Below, one piece after another: positions 29,424 to 36,156 of a stretch of DNA of 60,092 nt; within the stretch, counting starts at the first letter, position 1; each line of letters begins with the position of its first letter. Below the pieces are notes generated by a model. The model worked only from the letters and a program-made list of their open reading frames with translations, did no database searches and had not been told where the DNA came from. Both the position numbers and the translations under genes were made by a program. The stretch comes from Hwanghaeella sp. Its GTDB lineage: Bacteria > Pseudomonadota > Alphaproteobacteria > UBA8366 > Aestuariispiraceae. The DNA is taken from NCBI GenBank assembly GCA_028282025.1, contig JANQIT010000322.1:1-60092 (forward strand), read 5' to 3'.

Positions 29424-30411
29424 GCGTCACACCCTCCACCGGCATATACCGCCGAGCGGCGAAGGCTCTTACGCGGTCATCTAGAACGGACCGAAGTTCT
29501 CGCGACCCCTGTCCCAATGCTAGACGCCGCCGCACATCAAGAAAGAACTCTTCGGCTTCAGAATAGCTTGACGGCTGGACCGCTTCGCAAAGTCGTTTCG
29601 CTGTATATCCCGCCTGCCCTCCAAGCTCTTTCAGACACTCAGAGAAATATGAGATAACCTGCTTCTCAGATGGTGCATCGAGCTTGAGGCGCAGCTCAAA
29701 CCGTCGCCAGGCAGCTCGGTCCAGCAGTTCAGGATGATTGGTCGCACCAACGAGAACACAATATGAAGGAAGATCGTCGAGCTGTAGCAAGAGCGTTGTG
29801 ACCACACGCTTGATTTCCCCAGTTTCGTGGATGTCACCACGTTCTTTCCCAATCGCATCAAACTCGTCGAAAAAAAGTACGCATGGCTCAGTTCTCACAA
29901 AATCGAACAGCCGCCGAAGCCTTTGTGCGGTCTCTCCGAGATAACTTGTCACAACGGCCTCGTACCGGACGGTAAACAAGGGCAAAGCCAATTCGTATGC
30001 GATAGCCTCGGCAAGAGATGTCTTGCCGTTTCCGGGAGGGCCGGCAAGCAACACTCGGTGCCGTGGCTCCAAACCATGCGCACGCAAGACGTCGGCTCGA
30101 CGCTGCTCTTCAATCAACTCATCGCAAGCGCCCCGACTTGTCGGGTCCAGGTAGAGCTCATTGATCGAACGCCTCGGCTCACTTCGCTGAATTCCGCCAG
30201 TGCCGTCTCGAACGCGTGGCAATGGCTGAGCATGACCATTTCTGCCCGTTGGCTGAACAGTCTCCAACGCGTGCACTATGCGTTCCGCCACACCAGTATG
30301 CTTCTTTGCTCTCTCGTCGGCGGCAATCGCCTCAGCGGTTGAGCGAACATCAGCCATGTCGCCCCTAACGCCAGCTTTAACAAGATTAACAAGGAGATCA
30401 CTGCGCGCCAT
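29392..30411 (-). CDS. ietA: AAA+ ATPase of an IetAS-type system
   Basis: 339 residues. The AAA+ core has Walker A GPPGNGKT (124-131), Walker B VLFFDE (178-183), a sensor-type ATNHPE and an arginine-rich AAWRRFELRLKL. The first ~110 residues are helical and probably adaptor-like. Encoded directly upstream of the subtilase with overlap. In the IetAS pair this partner is the antidote or regulator of the protease. Its promoter at 30430-30459 carries a palindrome that may serve as operator. Confidence 0.88.
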   Translation of the reverse strand: MARSDLLVNLVKAGVRGDMADVRSTAEAIAADERAKKHTGVAERIVHALETVQPTGRNGHAQPLPRVRDGTGGIQRSEPRRSINELYLDPTSRGACDELIEEQRRADVLRAHGLEPRHRVLLAGPPGNGKTSLAEAIAYELALPLFTVRYEAVVTSYLGETAQRLRRLFDFVRTEPCVLFFDEFDAIGKERGDIHETGEIKRVVTTLLLQLDDLPSYCVLVGATNHPELLDRAAWRRFELRLKLDAPSEKQVISYFSECLKELGGQAGYTAKRLCEAVQPSSYSEAEEFFLDVRRRLALGQGSRELRSVLDDRVRAFAARRYMPVEGVTHGRSTNSSVS

Positions 30412-30429
30412 TGATAGATTTACCTTTTT

Positions 30430-30459
30430 ACATTACTACTAAGAGTGACTCTTGTCCAA
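30430..30459 (-). promoter_or_regulatory. ietA promoter with internal palindrome
   Basis: On the minus strand TTGGAC (30459-30454) and TAATGT (30435-30430) are 18 bases apart. The spacer contains the perfect palindrome AAGAGT-G-ACTCTT at 30441-30453, well placed for a repressor. It lies 20-50 bases upstream of the ietA start. Confidence 0.45.
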
Positions 30460-30645
30460 CGAATCATCCCGTATTTTAATATTTTGTCACGGATTCGGCC
30501 TGAAGTCGCCCGGAAAATCTGTTTTTTGCACGGCATTCCTTCCCGATAGTTCTCTACCAAACAAACTCTAGAACAGCAGAAATCGTAAAACTCTCTTTTT
30601 GATTATTTGACAGCAAAGGATCCTGATTTCGTGTTCTCAACAATG

Positions 30646-30799
30646 ATGAAGGGCCGTTTCAAACCCTCCAAAGCAGAATCATCTTAGAGTGAAGATGTAT
30701 GATGCCCGGACAGACGGATTCCGCGTTGGCTGCGCTGAAAACGGCCTCGGCCTTTATGAAGGCCGTTTTCATCCCATCCGAAGCAGAATCCTCTTCAGA
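30646..30799. repeat. Direct repeats and hairpin in the ietA/TIR divergent intergenic region
   Basis: The 461-bp gap 30412-30872 has no gene. A ~43-base segment beginning atgaagg-ccgttt and containing aagcagaatc occurs at 30646-30688 and again at 30756-30799 with a few differences. The second copy's start also forms an 11-bp perfect inverted repeat with 30737-30747 (gaaaacggcct / aggccgttttc ending at 30770, loop of 12). Could be a regulatory site or the scar of a small repeat element; no T run, so not an obvious terminator. Confidence 0.5.
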
Positions 30800-30872
30800 T
30801 CATTCCTGTTGGCCGAAGTTTGGCCTCGATAAACAGGGACAAATTGGAACGTAAAAACCAAACGCAGAAAGA

Positions 30873-32006
30873 ATGAGAGTTTCTGAACGATTGGAACTGG
30901 TGAGCAGGATTGGGCGCGAACTCCAAAGCAGGTACACCTTCGACCAGCTTTATTCCTATTTGGCCGCCTTCTCTGTGCCTCGATTGATTGATGGCCCCAC
31001 AAACAGCAAGTGGTCGTATACCAAGGCAGCACTTGAGAGTCAGCCTGTCGAAATCATCGTAGAGATCGCAAAGGATCTCGACATTGAGCCTCCCGGGACG
31101 GTGGCGTTTGAAGAGGTGGATAAGCCTGCAAAACCACCGCAAATCTGGCAGAAAACAACCCAATTCAAACTTTTCATTAGTCACATCGCCAGAGACAAGG
31201 ACAAAGCGACCCGCCTGAAAGAGGCATTGGCTGAATATGCCATTTCTGGATTTGTCGCACATGAGGATATTCACCCTACATTGACTTGGCAGGATGAAAT
31301 CGAACGCGGCTTGTACTCAATGGACGCCATGATTGCGGTCCACACAAAGGGATTCTCCCAGAGCTATTGGACCCAGCAGGAAATTGGCTTCGCTCTCGGT
31401 AGAAATGTCAAAGTCATCTCCTTGAAAATGGGCGAAGACCCAACCGGATTTATTTCAAAGCACCAAGCCCTGGCTCGCCGTGGTCGAACGGCGGCGGAGA
31501 TTGCCCCGGTAGTAAATAACTTACTGCACTCGGATGAGCGGACACGTGAGCGCTTGGAGATCTCGCAAAGCAAGGCGCTTTCACGAGTTGAAACCATCGA
31601 AATGGAACCCGAGCTAGCTGCTCTTGTTCAACATCAACACAGAATTGACTATGAAGCGGCGGGTCCAAAAGCCGCAGTGGACGGTTTCATCTATCGTGGA
31701 GTGCAAATAGAAAGTCGCTGGGCAGTTAAGTCCGAACTAAATGCTCTGCGGCGAATTGTAGAAGCGCTACCCGAAAACATCGTTCGGCGGATCATGATGA
31801 TCTGGTGTGATGCAAATGCGCAAGCTGTGTTCACGGTGTATGTGCGAAAAGGTGAGTACATCCCTCAGCTTAGTGAAGAAGTTGCAGCTGCCGTGTCTGC
31901 CGAAACCAGCGGACATAATGGCATATCCATTGAGGAATTTGATTCTGAACCTGGCACACCTTCCTTGGACACAATTGATCCGAGTTGGGGCGACTCGCCC
32001 CAGTAG
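30873..32006 (+). CDS. TIR-domain protein, probable NAD-consuming defence effector
   Basis: 377 residues. The TIR domain spans ~98-205 (FKLFISHIARDKDKA, GFVAHEDIHPTLTWQDEIER, DAMIAVHTKGFSQSYWTQQE) and keeps the catalytic-type Glu170 in WTQQEIGFALG. The N-terminal ~95 residues are helical and charged (RIGRELQSRYTFDQLYSYL), the place where sensing or effector-associated domains sit. The C-terminal ~150 residues are an unassigned domain. TIR proteins of this kind degrade NAD+ or make signalling nucleotides on infection. It is divergent from ietAS, forming a defence cluster. Ribosome site is weak (AGAAAG). Confidence 0.85.
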   Translation: MRVSERLELVSRIGRELQSRYTFDQLYSYLAAFSVPRLIDGPTNSKWSYTKAALESQPVEIIVEIAKDLDIEPPGTVAFEEVDKPAKPPQIWQKTTQFKLFISHIARDKDKATRLKEALAEYAISGFVAHEDIHPTLTWQDEIERGLYSMDAMIAVHTKGFSQSYWTQQEIGFALGRNVKVISLKMGEDPTGFISKHQALARRGRTAAEIAPVVNNLLHSDERTRERLEISQSKALSRVETIEMEPELAALVQHQHRIDYEAAGPKAAVDGFIYRGVQIESRWAVKSELNALRRIVEALPENIVRRIMMIWCDANAQAVFTVYVRKGEYIPQLSEEVAAAVSAETSGHNGISIEEFDSEPGTPSLDTIDPSWGDSPQ

Positions 32007-32103
32007 AACCGTATACCGCATATCTAGTGGAACTTTTTATCACAGCACCCTAAATGTTGTTTCCGAATAACACTCCGCAACTTCGCAATCGGGAGGCCGA
32101 CAA

Positions 32104-32355
32104 ATGCAGCAGGCTAATTGGGTTAAACTGATCGGGGGAGGCTTTGCCTTCCAAACAGCGCCATTTGCAATGCACGCCAATGACGAAAAGCGAGCTCAAG
32201 AGTATCTCGAACAGGCAAAGGCTGCAGGACTGACGTTGGCGGATGCAGTCAACCATGCACGCCAATATCTGACCGACGCACAAGGTTGGCCTGTCGACGA
32301 AGAGAAACAAATCGAACGAGTTCGGCGGTTCTTTGCCGGAAAACTCCCAACCTAA
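32104..32355 (+). CDS. Small protein downstream of the TIR gene, function unknown
   Basis: 83 residues with a good GGGAGG ribosome site. Mostly helical and soluble (DEKRAQEYLEQAKAAGLTLA, EKQIERVRRFFAG). It follows the TIR gene by 97 bp on the same strand and converges on the relaxase gene so closely that the two stop codons overlap by two bases. It may be a TIR partner or a mobilization-region protein; no domain recognised. Confidence 0.65.
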   Translation: MQQANWVKLIGGGFAFQTAPFAMHANDEKRAQEYLEQAKAAGLTLADAVNHARQYLTDAQGWPVDEEKQIERVRRFFAGKLPT

Positions 32356-33809
32356 CGATTTCTCTCCGGACCTCGGCCCAATGGTTTCTGTTGCGCACGC
32401 ATTTCACGGAATTCTTCACGTCTTTCGTTGCGCGTAACAGCCTCGAAATCCTGCACCAACTCGGGCAGCTTTGACAGTCTTGGCTGTGGCGCTTGTTGAC
32501 TTAGTTCCGAGTTGCTGCGCATCGCATCCTTTCTTTGGCGCAAAAGCTTTGATGTTTCGGCAGCCGGGCCCCTTAGCGGATTGGTTCTTGTCCGCCATTC
32601 CGTCTGCATTTCGCGATAGGTTCCCATGTCCCGCCGGATTTCCTGCTTTTGTCGATTCAGGTCCGTGCGCTCTCTCTTGGTATCTTTCACGAGATCGCGG
32701 CGCACGGAGAGCTGATCGAATACAAGCGAGTCTTTTTCAGACTGATCCCGGATTACCGCCTGTTTCGCCTCCCGCAGGTTCATTTCCATGATCCGCCGGT
32801 GTTCGCCGCGCAACCGATCCCATAGACCTTTCAAGCCCCGACGAAAGCGATCCTGTCGTTCCTGACTCTCCGTGTTTTGTCGTTCTAGTTGGCATGCCAC
32901 AAGTTCCGCGCGTTCAGTCCGCTGAGCCCCGACAAGGGTCCTGCGCTTCTCCTGAAAGACTTCGCGCTCGCGTTTGGCCTTGTCATCCAACTCACGCTGA
33001 AAATCCTGCATCTTGGCCAGCATGCCGGTCGCAACACGGTTCCTGGCCTCATCAACGCTTTGGCATTCGGATTCATTGCCTAAACGAAGGCGCAAGGTCT
33101 TCATTTTCACATCCGTTGCCGTTCGAAGCGCATAGGCTTCCCCTGTATAATCAACGGCCACAAATCCGCGCCGGTCGCCCTTCGCTAGCTGAAACCCTCG
33201 CTCTTCCAGGGCGTGTGTGAATGCGACCTTGGAATCCGACATCGCCCAGGCGTCTTGAATGGCGGTCTTAATGTCGCGGGCGTCTCTCCCGACCCGCTTG
33301 GCTTGTTGCCACTCTTCCAGAGTGAAGTTGCGCGGGTCGCATTGACTGCGATCCATAAGCCCACGCGGCATGGTCCACCCATGCTCACGGTGGATTTCTC
33401 GCGATACGTCCAACAGCTTCAGACCGCTGTGGGACATCGGGATTGCCTTCATGTGCTCGCCATCAATACGGCTCCATACGGCATGGGCGTGTCTACGTCC
33501 TTCCTTCTCATGGAAGACGATTGCGCGCGGCTGGCCCGTCAGGCCGAGCTTCTTCTCAACCCGCTCTATAGCGCTTTCGAAGTCCTCAGTTGGTACATCA
33601 GCGTGTGTCGGTGGGTTAAGACTGAGGGAGAACAGAAATTGCTTGGCCTTGGTGCCCCGGCTGACGGCGTAGCTCTCCATCAGCGCACCCATTAGAGTGT
33701 CGGAAGCAAAGCCTCGCAGTTCATGCACTTCAACATGATCGTTTTCCTCCTTTAGGAGGTGCCGAGCCAGGTCTTTCGCCCCGCCGCGCTGATTGCCAAC
33801 CAGGATCAC
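32352..33809 (-). CDS. Relaxase/mobilization protein (MobA/VirD2-like)
   Basis: 485 residues. The N-terminal relaxase domain (~1-200) has the metal-binding histidines in RRHAHAVWSRID and a candidate nucleophilic Tyr in LMESYAVSRG. The rest is a long coiled coil of Arg, Glu and Gln. It would nick oriT and pilot the strand through the coupling protein. The mobC-like gene lies two bases upstream on the same strand. A truncated homologue of the C-terminal coiled coil persists at 35405-36013. Confidence 0.88.
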   Translation of the reverse strand: MILVGNQRGGAKDLARHLLKEENDHVEVHELRGFASDTLMGALMESYAVSRGTKAKQFLFSLSLNPPTHADVPTEDFESAIERVEKKLGLTGQPRAIVFHEKEGRRHAHAVWSRIDGEHMKAIPMSHSGLKLLDVSREIHREHGWTMPRGLMDRSQCDPRNFTLEEWQQAKRVGRDARDIKTAIQDAWAMSDSKVAFTHALEERGFQLAKGDRRGFVAVDYTGEAYALRTATDVKMKTLRLRLGNESECQSVDEARNRVATGMLAKMQDFQRELDDKAKREREVFQEKRRTLVGAQRTERAELVACQLERQNTESQERQDRFRRGLKGLWDRLRGEHRRIMEMNLREAKQAVIRDQSEKDSLVFDQLSVRRDLVKDTKRERTDLNRQKQEIRRDMGTYREMQTEWRTRTNPLRGPAAETSKLLRQRKDAMRSNSELSQQAPQPRLSKLPELVQDFEAVTRNERREEFREMRAQQKPLGRGPERNR

Positions 33810-33812
33810 CGA

Positions 33813-34250
33813 TTAACCCTCCGGCTTAATACCAAGAGCCTTGATCAAGTCCCGGCGCATGGCCCGTACGTCAGCGCAAGCGGTCTTGAGGCCTTCAGCA
33901 ATGTCTTCTGTCACTGGGAGTGAACCGGATTCAGCGGCAACCGCCAGCAAACAAAGGCTTGAGGCGAGTTCGGACTTTCCAAGCGCAGCAAGTATTTTCC
34001 CGAGAAGCACATAGTCGATCTTGGGTGAGTGCTTCGGACCCTTTCGGGGTTCCTGAACTTCACCAAGCAGCTTCTCGCGGCTATACGCGCCCAAGGACTT
34101 GTTTCCCGCCTTTCGTTCCAGAACGGCTCGTTCGCCGTCACTGAGGCGAATACAGAACGGCTTACGGACTTCACGCTTGGACTTAGGAGGATTAGGCGCG
34201 GCGGCCTTACGAAAGCGGTCTTTAGCTGGCGTGACGGTGGAGAAGCTCAT
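33813..34250 (-). CDS. MobC-like mobilization accessory protein
   Basis: 145 residues. After a basic tail it has an arginine-rich ribbon-helix-helix-like segment (KPFCIRLSDGERAVLERKAG, LGAYSREKLLGE), then a C-terminal helical part (IDYVLLGKILAALGKSELAS) resembling MobC proteins that help the relaxase open oriT. The stop is two bases before the relaxase start. Its ATG overlaps the stop of the recombinase fragment at 34247 (ATGA), an arrangement that in the circular element would link it to the intact recombinase. Confidence 0.78.
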   Translation of the reverse strand: MSFSTVTPAKDRFRKAAAPNPPKSKREVRKPFCIRLSDGERAVLERKAGNKSLGAYSREKLLGEVQEPRKGPKHSPKIDYVLLGKILAALGKSELASSLCLLAVAAESGSLPVTEDIAEGLKTACADVRAMRRDLIKALGIKPEG

Positions 34251-34720
34251 GGTGTTGGCCCTTCCAAGTCACATTTGCCGCCATCGCCGGTACCGCTTTC
34301 TAGCGCGTCAAAATCGATATCCAGGTGCTTAAGCTGCTCTTCCCAATCTGCTAAAGTCTCAAAAAGGGAGTTCGAACTTTCTCCTCCCGGGCGCGCCATC
34401 TTACAATTCGGGTCCTCCAACTGCTGTAAAACCCTGAATGGCAGCGCAATTGGGGCGGTTCTAAACCCTTCATTTCGGACATAAGGAAGACGGTCGGCAA
34501 ACGCCATTTTCAGGACCAGTCTGCGTTCTTCCAATCGCTTGGAATGCCATAGTTTCTGCGGGTTTCCGAGAAACTCGAAGGCGGTTCTAAATGTCCCGTC
34601 GAAGTCCCGCAGCGGACGCCCGCATTTCTTGATCGATTCACTGAGTTCCACCTTGCGTTCTTCAAGCCGGGTGATCTGTTGTTCATAGGCCGTGATTGCT
34701 CTCCCCACGCCCGGGTTAAA
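34247..34720 (-). pseudogene. Serine recombinase remnant (C-terminal part) at the second att site
   Basis: About 155 residues aligning with the C-terminal coiled coil and end helix of the island recombinase: AYEQQITRLEERKV matches [34 protein letters not shown] matches [18 protein letters not shown], and FADRLPYVRNEGFRTAP matches [16 protein letters not shown]. The catalytic and zinc-ribbon parts are gone; a stop lies in frame just upstream near 34722. It reads through the att-like repeat as MARPGGESSN and ends with a 40-residue tail overlapping the mobC start. Remnant of the integrase of a second, older element. Confidence 0.85.
34370..34398 (+). other. Second att-like repeat (right end of element 1)
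   Basis: Begins gttcgaactttctcc and ends cgggcgcgcca. It shares ttcgaa and the cggg-gcgcca block with the tRNA-Arg 3' end, and from its second base matches 27 of 28 positions of the repeat at 36029-36056. Read antisense it encodes MARPGG in the same frame as MAHPRG in the left-end recombinase. It is therefore the attR of element 1 and the left end of element 2. Confidence 0.7.
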
Positions 34721-34811
34721 TTTGAAGGAAGCCGCTAACGGGCACTGTCATTTGGGTTAAGTGATGGGCAAAGCGAACGGAGAGATCTTTAGTCGCAACG
34801 TTGCCAAGTCC

Positions 34812-35111
34812 CTACAGATGCCGCCCGACATCCATCCGCGGATGCAGAACACGGACAATGTCCAGAACGGACCCGGTCACACGATAGAAGACGAAATGCG
34901 CACCAACGGCGTGTTTGAAGTAGCCGTCGCAGATATCGACGGCGCGTCCGGTTTTTCGCCCGGCGGCGAGATCTTCCAAGTTTTCAATGATATCTCGGAT
35001 ATAGAGATCGGCCTGTTCCATCGACCAATTCTTGAACGTATAAAGCCAGATATTCTCCAGATCGTCTTCCGCGAGCGGTCTTAACCTGTATTCGCGGGCG
35101 CTACTCGGCAT
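34812..35111 (-). CDS. parE: ParE/RelE-family toxin
   Basis: 99 residues from ATG 35111; the frame is open further upstream but that part overlaps the antitoxin gene. Typical ParE pattern: YRLRPLAEDDLENIWLYTFK, QADLYIRDIIENLEDLA, then VFYRVTGSVLDIVRVLHPRMD. ParE poisons DNA gyrase. Overlaps the antitoxin end by 11 bp, as in most parDE operons. It maintains the decayed element 2. Confidence 0.9.
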   Translation of the reverse strand: MPSSAREYRLRPLAEDDLENIWLYTFKNWSMEQADLYIRDIIENLEDLAAGRKTGRAVDICDGYFKHAVGAHFVFYRVTGSVLDIVRVLHPRMDVGRHL

Positions 35112-35346
35112 GCTTGGTCCGCATTTTCTCCAAGAATGCATCGCCGTCAAAGGATCGGGGTTCGCCGGATTGCTCGCCGGCGATCAGTGTTTCTTGCAGC
35201 GCCCTGACCTTTATCTCGTGTTCTTCAAGCAGGCGTAGACCCGCGCGAACCACATCGCTGGCCGATCCATAGCGCCCGGCCTTGACCTGCGCATCGATGA
35301 ATCCGGCAAAATGATCTCCCAAGGAAATCGATGTGTTTCGGGGCAT
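35101..35346 (-). CDS. parD: ParD-family antitoxin
   Basis: 81 residues from ATG 35346 with AAGGAGAG upstream. Ribbon-helix-helix N-terminus (RNTSISLGDHFAGFIDAQVK, YGSASDVVRAGLRLLEEHE) and a C-terminal toxin-wrapping helix (FDGDAFLEKMRTKHAE). It precedes the toxin gene, the standard order, and probably binds the palindrome just upstream to autoregulate. Confidence 0.92.
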   Translation of the reverse strand: MPRNTSISLGDHFAGFIDAQVKAGRYGSASDVVRAGLRLLEEHEIKVRALQETLIAGEQSGEPRSFDGDAFLEKMRTKHAE

Positions 35347-35374
35347 AATAGACTCTCCTTCTAACACCACTATA

Positions 35375-35389
35375 TACCAAATATTGGTA
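35375..35389 (-). promoter_or_regulatory. parDE operator palindrome in the promoter
   Basis: TACCAA-ATA-TTGGTA, a perfect 6-bp inverted repeat, lies about 30 bases upstream of the parD start. On the minus strand TTTGCG and TATATA flank it with 17-base spacing, so it occupies the -35/-10 spacer and -10 edge. Expected ParD binding site by position. Confidence 0.55.
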
Positions 35390-35404
35390 CAAACGCAAAT
35401 ACTG

Positions 35405-36013
35405 CTACCGCTCACGCTCCGGTCCATTATCGTGGTCTGTGTTTATCTGTCCGTTACGCAGCGCCTGTAGACGATCCTCATGCGATGGCTGGAAAGATAC
35501 AGGATTCGGTAGAGCGTTTTCCCGGAATTCTTCGGTCAAGCGATCCGCTGCCTGAGGTGGCTGCTCGATTGGTTGCTGGGTTGGCTTCGGAACTGCTGGT
35601 TGCTCTTTCGGCGCTTCCTGGATGTTGGGCTCCGGCGCGTGTGGCGCGCGTGGCGGTTCCGGTGTGCGGACGGCTTCCTTGTACGCTTCTCGGTAAGGTT
35701 TGCGGTCCTGGCACAGTTCCCGCAATAGCGCTGCTTGCTGCGACCGGCTGGCCTCAAGCTGCGATTGAAGCGAGCGGCGTTCCAGTAGTTGCGCCTGCAC
35801 CATCACATCCCGCTGTTCCCGGTCACGCCGCAGTGCCTCTAATGCCTCCTGGACGTTCTGCTGCTGGATACGGACATGCGTACCTGTGAAGCGGTCCCAG
35901 AGTCCGCGCAAACCCGTGTTGAGCCGCTCCGATCGTTCCCGGTTTTCTTGTTCCCAGCGCTGTTGTTGTCCAAGATCCAGGCGCTCTCGCTCCTGGCGAT
36001 GCGCAGCGGTCAT
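35405..36013 (-). pseudogene. Relaxase C-terminal remnant of element 2
   Basis: 202 residues of glutamine/arginine-rich coiled coil, then a proline-rich tail (KEQPAVPKPTQQPIEQPPQA). RSERLNTGLRGLWDRFTGTH resembles RQDRFRRGLKGLWDRLRGEH of the intact relaxase, and the preceding and following helices align too. The relaxase catalytic domain with its histidines is missing, so it is not functional as a nickase. The ATG at 36013 overlaps the stop of the recombinase fragment in the next att site. It lies between parDE and the third att-like repeat. Confidence 0.75.
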
Positions 36014-36141
36014 CTCTTAGCGTTTGGCTTCGAACTTTCTCCTCCCGGGCGTGCCACTTCCAGGCCCTTCCGTTCCCCGCATGTCCGCAAAACTCTAGAG
36101 TGCGGCTCCCGGCACAGGCGGTTACGCACTGATGAACCGTG
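36010..36141 (-). pseudogene. Third serine recombinase C-terminal remnant
   Basis: A 44-codon frame reading antisense through the third att-like repeat as VARPGGESSKPNAKR and then stop. Upstream VRN and RVL anchors match VRNEGFRTAP and FRVLQQL of the second remnant, but the rest has diverged and the gene is cut off just upstream, at the boundary with the asparagine-synthase-like gene. It signals that a third element once lay to the right, or that a larger integrase gene was lost. Confidence 0.5.
36029..36056 (+). other. Third att-like repeat (right end of element 2)
   Basis: Starts ttcgaactttctcc and ends cgggcgtgcca, differing from the second repeat at one position of 28. It marks the right border of the visible island. 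Sequence to the right returns to GC-rich chromosomal genes. Confidence 0.65.
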
Positions 36142-36156
36142 GGGCGAGGCCCTGTT

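Noticed and set aside
34735-34770. Possible oriT/nic-like sequence (ggttaagtgatgggc) near the second att site
   Set aside because: Resembles an IncQ-type nic region only loosely, has no clear adjacent hairpin, and lies in decayed element 2 rather than next to mobC in a plausible circular form.
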